From: Hyphomonas sp. L-53-1-40
GTDB lineage: Bacteria > Pseudomonadota > Alphaproteobacteria > Caulobacterales > Hyphomonadaceae
DNA length: 64,000 nucleotides
Direction of reading: 5' to 3'
Assembly: GCF_000682775.1 (NCBI RefSeq)
Contig: NZ_AWFI01000002.1
Coordinates: 40,331-104,330 of the forward strand
Within the stretch, counting starts at the first letter, position 1, and the number at the start of each line of letters is the position of its first letter. Below, piece after piece: positions 48,814-58,376 of the stretch. The translations under genes and the position numbers were made by a program. The notes below the pieces were generated by a model that saw only the letters and a program-made list of their open reading frames with translations, did no database searches and had not been told where the DNA came from.

Positions 48814-51800
48814 GCCGGAACCAGGCCAGCCGCAGCCTCAAGCTCTTTCAGGAAGCCACGAATTCCCGACAAACGCTGTTCGGGTGTGCCGCCAAGTCCT
48901 GAGTGAACCAATTTGGAGTCCGGCCTGATCCGCAACTGGGATGGTCGACTGCGTACAACGTCTAGCAGACGCGCCGGATCGAGCGCCGTATCTTCGCGGA
49001 AGGCAAAGACCGCGCCCTTCTGCCCGGCATCCAGTTTGGAAATACCTAGAACCTTGCACTGCACCTTGATTGCAGTGACTTCGAGCAACTGCCTCGTTTC
49101 ATCCGGCAACGGACCGAACCGGTCAATCAGTTCAGCGGCGAAAGACTCGCGCTCCGCAGCTGTTGAAATCTCAGACAGGCGTCGATACAGGGACAGCCGG
49201 ATGTTCAGATCTTCGACATAGCTTTCCGGGATCAGCACGGCTGCGCCTGTATTTATCTGCGGCGACCAGTCATCCGCAAAGTCTTCGTCATCTCTGGCTC
49301 CGGCCTTCAGCGCATTGACAGCGTCTTCCAGCATGGACTGGTAGAGTTCCACGCCAACTTCCTTCACATGCCCTGATTGCTGATCACCAAGAAGGTTTCC
49401 AGATCCGCGCATGTCCAGGTCATGGCTGGCCAGCTGGAAGCCGGCACCGAGAGAGTCCAGCGACTGCAGGATTTTCAAACGGCGGTCGGCCGTCTCGGTG
49501 ATCACCTTGTCGCGCGGTGTCGTGAAATAGGCATAGGCGCGTAGCTTCGATCGGCCGACCCGTCCGCGTAATTGATAGAGTTGCGCAAGACCGAACATAT
49601 CCGCGCGATGGATGATCAATGTGTTGGCACGCGGTATGTCCAGTCCGCTTTCCACAATTGTCGTCGAAAGCAGCACGTCATACTTGCCCTCATAGAAGGC
49701 CGTCATGATGTCTTCGAGTTCGCCTGCTGCCATCTGGCCGTGGGCAACAATATATGAAACCTCGGGCACATTGTCGTGCAGGAAGCGCTCAAGCTTGTCG
49801 AGATCCTGAATACGCGGTGCCACGAAGAAGGCCTGTCCGCCACGATACTTCTCGCGAAGCAAGGCCTCCCTCAGAGTAACCGTGTCTTCCTCCGTGATGT
49901 AGGTCCGCACTGACAGACGGTCGACCGGCGGCGTTGCGATGATCGACAGATCACGAATTCCTGTGAGTGCCATTTGCAACGTACGCGGAATGGGCGTGGC
50001 CGACAGCGTCAGGACGTGCACGTCGGCCTTCAACTCCTTGAGTCGTTCCTTGTGCTTTACGCCGAAGCGTTGCTCTTCATCCACCACTAACAGACCGAGG
50101 CGCTTGAACTCAATGGTCTTCGTGAGCACTGCATGTGTGCCCACCACCACATCTACGCTGCCATCCGCAATCCCATCGCGCGTTTCCGCAGCCTCTTTCG
50201 CACCGACAAGTCGCGACAATTGGCGAACCTTCAATGGCCAACCTGCAAATCGCTCGGCAAACGTCTTGTAGTGCTGACGCGCGAGCAGCGTAGTCGGCGC
50301 AATCACCGCGACCTGCTTACCGCTCATCGCTGCAACAAACGCACCGCGCAATGCGACTTCCGTCTTGCCGAAACCGACATCGCCACAAACCAGTCGATCC
50401 ATAGGCTTGCCGGACGCGAGATCGCCAATGACATCTTCGATCGCATTCAACTGATCGTCGGTCTCTTCATATGGGAATCGTGCCGCGAATTCTTCATAGA
50501 GCCCCTGTCCGGCATTGACGGCATCTGCACGTTTCAGCTCACGGGCGGCGGCGATATGCATCAGCTCGGCCGCCATCTCGAGAATGCGCTTCTTGGCTTT
50601 GGCCTTCCGCGTTTGCCAGCCTGCCCCACCGAGACGGTCGAGTTGGTTTTCCGAATCTTCCGCTCCGTACCGGCTAATCAGGTCAATATTCTCTACCGGG
50701 AGGAATATTGTGTCACCGCCCGCATATTCCAAATGAAGGCAGTCATGCGGCGCGCCGGTAAGGTCCAGCGTCTTGAGGCCTACATAGCGCCCCACCCCAT
50801 GATCAATATGCACGATCAGGTCGCCAGGATTGAGTGCGGCGGCATCTGATATGAAATTCGCTGTTTTCCGCTTGCGTCGGGGCCCAGCCAGCCTGTCGCC
50901 CAGAATGTCGGCTTCCGAGATCAAAGCCACGTCCGGCGTCTCGAACCCTGACTCCAGAGGGATTTCCACAACCGTGAAGTCAGTCTTCTTTGCCGCGTCG
51001 AGAGAATGCACCAATGCCAAGCCTGTCAGGCCGTGATCCGCCATGACATTGATCAGGCGATCTGCTGAACCAACCGACCATGCCGCAAACACAACCGGGC
51101 GACCGTCAGATTGGAGACGCTTGGCATGAGCAATCGCCGCTTCGAATACATTGATGTCTGCGTGCAGGCGTTCCGGGGCGAAATCACGGCCAGCACGGCC
51201 TCCCAAGTCAAATGCTTCGGCGCTGGGTTCGGATGGATAGAAACGTGCGGTGGCTCGCGAAGCGTAAAGCGAATCCGGCGGCAACACTTTCGCCTGTCGC
51301 ACATCTCCTTCACCCGCCTCCAAACGGGCGGCATGATAGTCTTCAGCTTGCGACAGGCGTTCTGCGGACGCTTCACCGGCGAGATGGCCCATGCCTATAA
51401 GCGGGTCTGAGCCCACATAGTCGAATACTGTTTCCAGGTGGTCATGAAACAATGGCAGCCAGCCTTCCACGCCCTGCCGCCGGATGGATGCGCGCGCGGC
51501 TTCATAAGCCGGGTCGCCCGAAGGCGGTCCGAACGCGGCCAGGTACTTCTCGCGAAACCGCGCCAGCACATCATCGTCGAACAGGATTTCGCTGACCGGT
51601 GCAAAGGCGACGCTTTTCGCATCCCCTGTAGACCGCTGCGTTTCGGTGTCGAAGGTGCGGAGGGTTTCCAATGTGTCGCCGAAAAAGTCGAGACGATACG
51701 GTTCAGGAGAGGTCGGCGGGAAAATATCGATGATCCCGCCCCGAATCGCGAACTCCCCATGCTCGCGCACGGTGCTGGATCGCAAATAGCCATTTACGGC

Positions 51801-52241
51801 AAGATATTCGGTAAGTTCTTTCTGGTTCACGGACTGGCCGAGCGTGACCGCGAATGAAGACCGGCGTAGCACGCTAACAGGAGGCACCCGCTGAACCAGC
51901 GACGATGCGGTGGTGACCACCAGGATTGGACCCTGCTCCGGGTCATAGCGAGATAAACGCGCAAGTGCGGCGCATCGGCGAGCGGAGACTCCCGCTGTCG
52001 GGCTGACCCGATCATAGGGCAGCGTGTCCCAACTTGGCAGGTCGACCTGCTCCAGACGGGGCTCGGCAAACTGCGCCACCCGCCGCGCTGTGGCCGCTGT
52101 CTTGTCATCACGGGCGACATAAACTCCCGCCCCCCCGCGCTTCTGTAATGCGGCACAAAAGGCAATCAGGTCTGCACCAAACGGCGCACCAGAGAGGGCG
52201 GCCGGACCGCTGAGGGATTTCAATAGCTCTACAGGAGTCAT
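48810..52241 (-). CDS. mfd: Transcription-repair coupling factor
   Basis: 1143 residues from ATG 52241; the frame extends 42 codons upstream but that part is not Mfd-like and would run towards sdhE. UvrB-homology region (~1-330), RNA-polymerase interaction domain (~460-540, with the HIDHGVGRYVGL motif), RecG-like translocase with Walker A GDVGFGKTEVALR and LLVVDEEQRFG, and a C-terminal autoinhibitory D7. Removes RNA polymerase stalled at lesions and recruits UvrA. Stop shared with the PopA-like gene as CTAG. Downstream of sdhE. Confidence 0.97.
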   Translation of the reverse strand: MTPVELLKSLSGPAALSGAPFGADLIAFCAALQKRGGAGVYVARDDKTAATARRVAQFAEPRLEQVDLPSWDTLPYDRVSPTAGVSARRCAALARLSRYDPEQGPILVVTTASSLVQRVPPVSVLRRSSFAVTLGQSVNQKELTEYLAVNGYLRSSTVREHGEFAIRGGIIDIFPPTSPEPYRLDFFGDTLETLRTFDTETQRSTGDAKSVAFAPVSEILFDDDVLARFREKYLAAFGPPSGDPAYEAARASIRRQGVEGWLPLFHDHLETVFDYVGSDPLIGMGHLAGEASAERLSQAEDYHAARLEAGEGDVRQAKVLPPDSLYASRATARFYPSEPSAEAFDLGGRAGRDFAPERLHADINVFEAAIAHAKRLQSDGRPVVFAAWSVGSADRLINVMADHGLTGLALVHSLDAAKKTDFTVVEIPLESGFETPDVALISEADILGDRLAGPRRKRKTANFISDAAALNPGDLIVHIDHGVGRYVGLKTLDLTGAPHDCLHLEYAGGDTIFLPVENIDLISRYGAEDSENQLDRLGGAGWQTRKAKAKKRILEMAAELMHIAAARELKRADAVNAGQGLYEEFAARFPYEETDDQLNAIEDVIGDLASGKPMDRLVCGDVGFGKTEVALRGAFVAAMSGKQVAVIAPTTLLARQHYKTFAERFAGWPLKVRQLSRLVGAKEAAETRDGIADGSVDVVVGTHAVLTKTIEFKRLGLLVVDEEQRFGVKHKERLKELKADVHVLTLSATPIPRTLQMALTGIRDLSIIATPPVDRLSVRTYITEEDTVTLREALLREKYRGGQAFFVAPRIQDLDKLERFLHDNVPEVSYIVAHGQMAAGELEDIMTAFYEGKYDVLLSTTIVESGLDIPRANTLIIHRADMFGLAQLYQLRGRVGRSKLRAYAYFTTPRDKVITETADRRLKILQSLDSLGAGFQLASHDLDMRGSGNLLGDQQSGHVKEVGVELYQSMLEDAVNALKAGARDDEDFADDWSPQINTGAAVLIPESYVEDLNIRLSLYRRLSEISTAAERESFAAELIDRFGPLPDETRQLLEVTAIKVQCKVLGISKLDAGQKGAVFAFREDTALDPARLLDVVRSRPSQLRIRPDSKLVHSGLGGTPEQRLSGIRGFLKELEAAAGLVPA

Positions 52242-52281
52242 GGGCACGATGTATTCGATAGAAATGGGGAGAAAGGCTGAC

Positions 52282-52542
52282 TTAACCGCCTTGGGCGGCG
52301 TATCGGAATGCGATGAGTTGGTCCAGCACGGGACCGCGATGAGTCTCAGGCACAGGCTTTTGGCCAATCAGCCACGCATAGACCTCCCAATCCGGAACGC
52401 CGAGCAGACCCTCGAATTCATCAAGTTCTGATTCACCGAACGAACCAATATGCGCATCTGCGAACGAACCCATGAGAAGGTCCATTTCCCGGAATCCGCG
52501 TCGCCAGGCCCTGAATTTGAGTTTTCGGCGACGTGCTTCCAT
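52282..52542 (-). CDS. sdhE: FAD assembly factor SdhE
   Basis: 86 residues from ATG 52542 (ribosome site AAAGGAG); too short to stand out because a longer frame extends upstream. The flavinylation motif RGFRE is at residues 15-19 within KFRAWRRGFREMDLLMGSF, then LDEFEGLLGVPDWEVYAWL. Promotes covalent FAD attachment to succinate dehydrogenase. 40 bp upstream of mfd, divergent from recG, the conserved alphaproteobacterial arrangement. Confidence 0.93.
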   Translation of the reverse strand: MEARRRKLKFRAWRRGFREMDLLMGSFADAHIGSFGESELDEFEGLLGVPDWEVYAWLIGQKPVPETHRGPVLDQLIAFRYAAQGG

Positions 52543-52639
52543 TCTTCGGCTCCTTTGATTTGCCAAACCATATAGAACGCGCAGCTGGAATAAACAGCGG
52601 CGATTGTGCAGCGCACCGCGCGCGCATAGTCTGGCTGGG

Positions 52640-54712
52640 ATGCGGGACGAGCGACTCTTTCCTTTATTTGAGGGCCTGGACAGTTTGTCTGGTGTCGGCC
52701 CGAAGCTAAAGCCTGTGCTGGAGCGGCTGACAGGTGGCGACAGCATCTGGGACCTGCTGCTTCATCTACCGGAGCGCTGGGTTGATCGCCGGGTGAAAGA
52801 ATACATAGATGATGCGGTCGTTGGGGAGGTTTCGACCCTTCGCGGCGAAGTACATGCCTACAACGCGCCCTATTCCGACCGATCTCCGCACAAGATCGTT
52901 TTGTTTGATGGCACAGGATTCCTGACACTTGCCTTTTTCCGGGCCGACGGCAGATGGCTGCAGGGCCAATTCCCAATCGGCAAGGAACGTGTCGTGTCTG
53001 GAATGGTGGAGGAGTTCAATGGCGAGCGCCAGATGACCCATCCCGATCATATTGTTGATCCCGCCAAAGGCCCAATGCCGCCTGCTGTCGAACCGATCTA
53101 TGGTCTTACAGCGGGTCTGACAAACAAACGCGTCCACAACTTCGCCGTTCAGGCACTGGACCATGTTGCCGACGATCTACCGGAATGGGCGGATTCCGAT
53201 TTGGTCAAGGCGCGAGGCTGGCTGAGCTTCAAGGCGGCCCTGAGCTGCCTTCATGCGCCGATAGAATATGATCCTGAACTGTTTGAAAAGGCGCGCGAGC
53301 GATTGGCATATGATGAAGCGCTTGCGCGTGAATCAGCATTTGCGTTGGCTCGCGCGAGCCGCACCAAACGGGCGGCGCCCGCTGTCCCGATAAATGCCGG
53401 GTCACATCAGGCACTCTTGCGCGCGCTCCCCTACAAGCCGACCGGCTCCCAGACACGTGCATTCGAACAGATTGCCGCCGACATGTCATCCACCTCCCCG
53501 ATGCGCAGGATGCTTCAGGGTGATGTTGGCGCTGGTAAAACGCTGGTCAGTGCCATGGCTGCCGTTCAGGCAGCGAGCGCGGGTTTCCAGACGGCTTTCA
53601 TGTCTCCCACGGAAGTCTTGGCCCGTCAGCAATATGAAACCATGGATCGACTTCTGTCACCGCTAGGTTACACCGTCGCCGCGTTGACGGGGCGAGACAA
53701 GGCATCGACGCGCGAAAGCATATTGATGGGACTGGCCGACGGGAGCATCCACGTCGTTTCTGGCACCCAAGCCCTCTTCCAGCAGTCCGTCGCATTCCGC
53801 AATCTGGGTCTGGTCATCGTCGACGAACAGCACCGCTTTGGCGTGGCTGACCGCATGCGCCTCGCCGGAAAGGCCCTCAGTCCGCACATGCTTGTCATGA
53901 GCGCAACCCCCATACCCCGTACCTTGGCACAGGCGGTTCACGGCGATCTCGACGTTTCGATATTGGATGAAAAACCACCCGGCCGCGTCCCCGTTGAAAC
54001 CCGCGCCATCCCAGACACACGTATAGACGAAGTCGTGGATGCTGTGAGCCGCGCGATACGTCGGGGCGAGCGCGCGTTCTGGGTATGCCCCAAAGTTGAT
54101 GTCGACGACGATGACTCCACCGCCGTTGGACGTCATGCGGCACTGACCCACCAATTGAACATTCCTGTCGGTCTCGTGCACGGTCGCATGAAGCCTACAG
54201 ACAAAGATGCCGCACTGGAAGATTTCCGCGCAGGACGCACCAAGCTACTGGTCGCAACAACCGTGATCGAGGTGGGTGTTGATGTACCAGAAGCCACGAT
54301 CATGGTGATCGAGCGCGCAGAGGGATTTGGCCTCGCCCAACTCCACCAGTTGCGAGGTCGCGTCGGACGCGGTGACCGCCCCTCCTACTGCTTGCTGCTC
54401 TACAGGCCACCTTTGGGCGAAACGGCTCATGAGCGTCTCGACACGCTCCGCCGAACAGAGGACGGCTTTGAGATTGCCGAAGCGGATTTCAAGCTTCGGG
54501 GACCTGGCGATATGCTGGGCTTGAAACAGGCTGGGGTCACAGATTATCGCGTGCTCGATCTTGCTCGGCACGCCCCGCTGCTCGAGATTGCGAAGAAGGA
54601 CGCCGAAGCCATCGTAAGTCGCGATCCCCAGCTTTCTGGTGAACGGGGCCAGGCACTTCGGCTCGTTCGGGAACTCCTTACGCCCCGGATTCAGGCTCCG
54701 GCGACGGAGTAG
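52640..54712 (+). CDS. recG: ATP-dependent DNA helicase RecG
   Basis: 690 residues from ATG 52640. N-terminal wedge/OB domain (~1-240, LSGVGPKLKPVLERL), helicase motifs GDVGAGKTLVSAMAA (I), IVDEQHRFGV (II, DEQH), MSATPIPRTLAQ (III), VGRGDRPSYCLLLY and the FQLRGRVGR-type motif (LHQLRGRVGRGD). Remodels stalled replication forks. Its last 35 bp overlap the convergent DUF502 gene. Confidence 0.97.
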   Translation: MRDERLFPLFEGLDSLSGVGPKLKPVLERLTGGDSIWDLLLHLPERWVDRRVKEYIDDAVVGEVSTLRGEVHAYNAPYSDRSPHKIVLFDGTGFLTLAFFRADGRWLQGQFPIGKERVVSGMVEEFNGERQMTHPDHIVDPAKGPMPPAVEPIYGLTAGLTNKRVHNFAVQALDHVADDLPEWADSDLVKARGWLSFKAALSCLHAPIEYDPELFEKARERLAYDEALARESAFALARASRTKRAAPAVPINAGSHQALLRALPYKPTGSQTRAFEQIAADMSSTSPMRRMLQGDVGAGKTLVSAMAAVQAASAGFQTAFMSPTEVLARQQYETMDRLLSPLGYTVAALTGRDKASTRESILMGLADGSIHVVSGTQALFQQSVAFRNLGLVIVDEQHRFGVADRMRLAGKALSPHMLVMSATPIPRTLAQAVHGDLDVSILDEKPPGRVPVETRAIPDTRIDEVVDAVSRAIRRGERAFWVCPKVDVDDDDSTAVGRHAALTHQLNIPVGLVHGRMKPTDKDAALEDFRAGRTKLLVATTVIEVGVDVPEATIMVIERAEGFGLAQLHQLRGRVGRGDRPSYCLLLYRPPLGETAHERLDTLRRTEDGFEIAEADFKLRGPGDMLGLKQAGVTDYRVLDLARHAPLLEIAKKDAEAIVSRDPQLSGERGQALRLVRELLTPRIQAPATE

Positions 54713-55415
54713 ATTGAGTCGATGGTACATCGCCCTCTTTGATCGGCAGATGCTCGGGAACCACCAGACCGGCCGAAAGGATCATTTTAGCGCCCTCCTC
54801 AACCGTCATGTCGAGGCGTACGACTTCGCTCGATTCCACATACATCAAGAAGCCCGACGTGGGATTCGGAGTCGTCGGCACGAATACTCCAATAAATGCG
54901 GGCCCAAGAACCGTTTTCAGCTCGCCCTTCGCAGGGCTCGACACGAACCCAAGACACCAGGTGCCCTTCTTCGGGTACTCGATCAGAACACACTCGCTGA
55001 ACTGTTCGGTATTGTTACTCGCAAAGACTTCAACCAGTTGCTTGAACGCCGAATAGACCGAACGGACGAAGGGAACACGGGTCAGAATGCGATCAGCCAG
55101 ACTGATGACGGAACGACCGATGAGATTCGTCGCGATCCCGCCGAGCACAGTGAGAAACACGACGAGCACGATCAGCCCGAAACCGGGCACTGCGTAGTTG
55201 AGATAGGTTTCAGGCTTCAATGCCGCTGGCAGCAGAGGCACGACGCGCTTGTCGATTTCACTGATCAAGAATTGCAGGATCAGGAACGTCACAACCACCG
55301 GCAAGGCGATGAACATGCCCGCGAAGAAGCGTCCCCTGAGCCAGCCGAACAGGCTGACTCGTGGTGGCGGCTCTGTAGGAAGAAGTCCGTAATCTCTCTT
55401 TTTCGACTTCGGCAT
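54678..55415 (-). CDS. DUF502 domain-containing inner-membrane protein
   Basis: 245 residues from ATG 55415 (ribosome site AAGGA). Two TM segments (~28-50 FFAGMFIALPVVVTFLIL; ~78-98 GFGLIVLVVFLTVLGG), then a soluble domain with RSVYSAFKQLVEVF, PKKGTWCLGFV and VFVPTTPNPTSGFLMYV, the DUF502 signature. Acidic/Pro tail. Function unknown. Convergent with recG, overlapping 35 bp. Confidence 0.9.
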   Translation of the reverse strand: MPKSKKRDYGLLPTEPPPRVSLFGWLRGRFFAGMFIALPVVVTFLILQFLISEIDKRVVPLLPAALKPETYLNYAVPGFGLIVLVVFLTVLGGIATNLIGRSVISLADRILTRVPFVRSVYSAFKQLVEVFASNNTEQFSECVLIEYPKKGTWCLGFVSSPAKGELKTVLGPAFIGVFVPTTPNPTSGFLMYVESSEVVRLDMTVEEGAKMILSAGLVVPEHLPIKEGDVPSTQSTPSPEPESGA

Positions 55416-55497
55416 CAATAGTTTCCTTCGGCGTCCGGTCAGGGGTGACTTGGCGTTACGCCTTGGCGGGATGGCTGTTCCGCGCAATTGTGACAAG

Positions 55498-56496
55498 ATG
55501 GGTAGCCAAGATCAGATTCTAAAGGGTTTACAGGCATGGGCCGGGCAATTTTACGGCGCTGACGCGACCGTTGAACGGCTGGTTCGCCTGTCAGGGGGTG
55601 CCAGTCAAGAGACCTGGAGCTTGGATGTTGAGCAAGGCGGCAAAGTTGTCGACCTGATTTTACGCCGCGTACCGGGCGGTGTCAGCGTTGCCCGCAATTC
55701 TGAAGCCATCGGCTTGGGCACTGAGGCGAAATTACTCTCCTGCGCAGAGAAAGAAGTTCCTGCTCCGAAAGTGGTTCAGATATTCGAGCCCGATAGCGAC
55801 ATTGGCGAAGCATTCCTGATGAACCGTATTCCGGGACAGACCATCGCCCGCAAAATTCTGCGAGATGATATCTACTCGGCTGCTCGCGGTAGACTGACAG
55901 AGCAGTGTGGCCAAGCACTCGCCGCCATTCACCAAATCCCTGCGGAAGCCTTGCCGGATTTGCCCAGGAGCGGTGGCCTGGACCAACTTGCGAAATACGA
56001 AACCATTTATCGCGACTTCAACCTTCCGCGCCCGGTATTCGAGCTTGCCATTGCCTGGCTGAAATCGAATCAACCGGATGAGGTTCCCCAAGTTCTCGTC
56101 CACGGTGATTATCGCCTCGGAAATCTGATCGTCGATGAGACGGGACTCGCCGCCGTACTGGACTGGGAACTGGCTCATCTTGGTGATCCCCGCGAGGATA
56201 TCGCCTGGCTCTGCGTCAATTCATGGCGGTTCGGATATTCCGAAAATCGCGTTGGCGGTTTTGGAAATCTGGATGAGCTGTTGGAGACCTACAAGACCGC
56301 GGGCGGGCGTACTTTTTCCACCAATGAGATCGACTGGTGGGAAATCCTCGGAAGCCTGAAATGGGGCATCATGTGCATGATCATGTACGAGGCCTTCCGC
56401 TCCGGCGCGGATCCGAGCGTGGAACGTGCGGCCATTGGACGACGCGTGTCCGAAACCGAAATCGACTTGATCAATCTTCTCGAAAAAAGGGCCTGA
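55498..56496 (+). CDS. Phosphotransferase family protein (APH / ACAD10-like kinase fold)
   Basis: 332 residues from ATG 55498; ATG 55471 is an alternative and neither has a clear ribosome site. Aminoglycoside-phosphotransferase fold with Brenner motif VLVHGDYRLGNLI and the metal-binding AVLDWELAHLGDP. N-terminal LSGGASQETW is the glycine-loop equivalent. This branch is usually near acyl-CoA dehydrogenases (as in ACAD10/11), where it may phosphorylate hydroxyacyl-CoA; no dehydrogenase is adjacent here. Followed at once by DUF6285. Confidence 0.85.
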   Translation: MGSQDQILKGLQAWAGQFYGADATVERLVRLSGGASQETWSLDVEQGGKVVDLILRRVPGGVSVARNSEAIGLGTEAKLLSCAEKEVPAPKVVQIFEPDSDIGEAFLMNRIPGQTIARKILRDDIYSAARGRLTEQCGQALAAIHQIPAEALPDLPRSGGLDQLAKYETIYRDFNLPRPVFELAIAWLKSNQPDEVPQVLVHGDYRLGNLIVDETGLAAVLDWELAHLGDPREDIAWLCVNSWRFGYSENRVGGFGNLDELLETYKTAGGRTFSTNEIDWWEILGSLKWGIMCMIMYEAFRSGADPSVERAAIGRRVSETEIDLINLLEKRA

Positions 56497-56499
56497 TTC

Positions 56500-56868
56500 A
56501 TGCACGACGCGCCTTCCCAGAAAGAGATGATCACTGCGGTGAAAGCCTTCATCGATGAAACTGCCATGCCATCCTTGAAGGGGCATGCCGCCTTTCACGC
56601 GCGGGTCGCCTCGAATGTTCTCGCGACCGTTCTCAGGGAATTGGATATCCGGCCAGACGCTGAAGCAGCCGAACGGCAAAGACTTGCGGCCTTACTCAAT
56701 GCAGACGCCACCGCAACCGCTCGCGACCTGAATGAGCAGCTTTGCACCCTGCTGCAACGCGGCGACATGGACCTGACCACACCTGGTTTGTTGGAACACC
56801 TCAAAACCACCACAATTGACCAGTTGTCTGTCGATCAACCGGCCTATTCTGGCCTGCAGACCGACTGA
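56500..56868 (+). CDS. DUF6285 domain-containing protein
   Basis: 122 residues, 3 bp after the phosphotransferase stop. No signal or TM. Helical, with KAFIDETAMPSLKGHAAFHARVASNVLATVLREL, which matches the small family I know as DUF6285, a regular partner of this phosphotransferase type. It may form a complex with the kinase; the constant pairing is the only evidence. Confidence 0.75.
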   Translation: MHDAPSQKEMITAVKAFIDETAMPSLKGHAAFHARVASNVLATVLRELDIRPDAEAAERQRLAALLNADATATARDLNEQLCTLLQRGDMDLTTPGLLEHLKTTTIDQLSVDQPAYSGLQTD

Positions 56869-56910
56869 TCTGTTTTACACACAGAGCAAACATCATATCA
56901 GGAATAGCAG

Positions 56911-57741
56911 ATGAAACGTTTCACTGTATTGATCGCAATTGCGGCAGTGCTGGCTATTGGCGCTGGCCCTTGGGCTTGGAACACCTTCGTCTCGCCGCGC
57001 CCTCAACTTGAACTGGATCCTCTGAAATACGCAGAAGATTCAAGTTGGTCTGCCCTCCCGGTGGAGGAAACGGCCCCTGTCTGGGTGGATGGTTGGGGCG
57101 TCGACGTGTTCCTCATCAGTGAAGATTCGGCCCTCAAGGGCACCACGCAATCGGAATTGCAGAAGCGTGAACTGAGAGGGCGTCGTCAGGCCCAGTCACT
57201 GAAAGACCCCCTCGGATTGATTGGTGAGGTCTATGCCCCCCTCTATCGCGACAATGCGACCCATGATGACCTGACCCGCGCTTTTGAGTCCTATCTCCGA
57301 CGCGACAATCGTGGTCGTGCCTTGGTCATTGCTCATGACCGCCCATTGCCGGAATCTATCCTTGCTCGCCTTGAACAAGACGCGTCCCTGCGGGAACGCT
57401 TCGGCGGCTTTCTGTCCATTTCAGACACCAAGGATGGCATTCCCCCGTTGGCTGCGTCAGGCGAGCCGGCAGCTGTCGATGAACCGCTTCCCTATTGCAG
57501 CGATCGCCTGAACGATGCGGCGAGCTGCCAGATTGTCGTGCCGGCGCACAAGGAAAAGGGTCTCTGGATTCTGACAAGCGAAGACACACCCGGCGGTGAC
57601 CTCATTGCGTCATTCCCTGCATGGCTCGACGAGAATGTCGGCAAGATGGCAGAGCCGCTCGGGGACTTCGAGGAGGTCGAGATTGTAGATATTCGCCGTC
57701 CCGGCGAGACCGATGATGAACGCGAAGGTGAAGAAAACTAG
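56911..57741 (+). CDS. DUF3089-like protein lacking the hydrolase nucleophile motif
   Basis: 276 residues, N-terminal signal anchor (~4-22). The layout WVDGWGVDVFLISEDS, EVYAPLYRDNATHDDLTRAFESYL and GRALVIAHDRP follows DUF3089 alpha/beta hydrolase-like proteins. Where those have GHSQG this one has AHDRP, so the serine is missing. The C-terminal third has two Cys (CSDRLNDAASC) and an acidic tail DDEREGEEN. Likely a non-catalytic envelope protein. Assignment is tentative; its 3' end overlaps the convergent maiA-like gene by 4 bp. Confidence 0.5.
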   Translation: MKRFTVLIAIAAVLAIGAGPWAWNTFVSPRPQLELDPLKYAEDSSWSALPVEETAPVWVDGWGVDVFLISEDSALKGTTQSELQKRELRGRRQAQSLKDPLGLIGEVYAPLYRDNATHDDLTRAFESYLRRDNRGRALVIAHDRPLPESILARLEQDASLRERFGGFLSISDTKDGIPPLAASGEPAAVDEPLPYCSDRLNDAASCQIVVPAHKEKGLWILTSEDTPGGDLIASFPAWLDENVGKMAEPLGDFEEVEIVDIRRPGETDDEREGEEN

Positions 57742-58376
57742 GCGTCAGGCTTTACAGGAACAGCCTTTTTGAAGGCGGGTAATGCCAGACACGTCTCCGC
57801 CATTGCCGTCAGGGTCGGATAGGCTGACAAATCCATGTCGTGCCGCTGGGCGTTGTAAATCTGCGGGATGAGCGTGATTTCCGCAAGTCCCGGAGTTTCG
57901 GCGAAGAGATACGCTTTCGGCGTCCGCTTTGCGACCTGCAGTTCCAGCGCATCGAAGCCGCGCCTGATCCAGTCATGATACCAGGCGCGTACACCCGCAT
58001 CATCGGCGCCATAGTTCGTGCGTAACTCCTTTAGCACGGACAGATTGTTCAATGGGTGGATGTCGCAAGCAATCGTATCGGCAAATGCACGGGCCTCGAG
58101 ACGCTTGATCGGATCGCTCGGCAGAAGGGATGGTCCCGGTAATGCTTCTTCGATCCACTCCAGTATTGCCATGGACTGGCCGATGATTTGCCCGTTGATC
58201 TCAATGGCCGGCACGCGCATTTGCGGGTTCACACCACGATAAGCGTCGTCAAACTGCTCATCTGCACCCGGAGCGATATTGACTTGAATGGTTTCAAATG
58301 TGGCGCCCTTCAGATTAAGCGCAATTCGCAGCCGATAGGACGCCGAAGACCGCCAATACTCATAAACTCGGATCAC
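57738..58376 (-). CDS. Maleylacetoacetate isomerase-like glutathione S-transferase
   Basis: 212 residues, GTG start that shares a base with the TAG ending the astB remnant. Zeta-class GST: YWRSSASYRLRIALNLKG with the catalytic Ser region, NPQMRVPAIEINGQIIGQSMAILEWIEE, and C-terminal domain CDIHPLNNLSVL. Isomerises maleylacetoacetate in tyrosine breakdown, but no other tyrosine-pathway gene is nearby; here it closes the arginine succinyltransferase operon. Confidence 0.85.
   Translation of the reverse strand: MIRVYEYWRSSASYRLRIALNLKGATFETIQVNIAPGADEQFDDAYRGVNPQMRVPAIEINGQIIGQSMAILEWIEEALPGPSLLPSDPIKRLEARAFADTIACDIHPLNNLSVLKELRTNYGADDAGVRAWYHDWIRRGFDALELQVAKRTPKAYLFAETPGLAEITLIPQIYNAQRHDMDLSAYPTLTAMAETCLALPAFKKAVPVKPDA

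Noticed and set aside
52242..52367. Extended N-terminus of mfd
   Set aside because: The extra 42 codons do not resemble Mfd, which begins near the ATG at 52241; they fall in the sdhE end and the gap.
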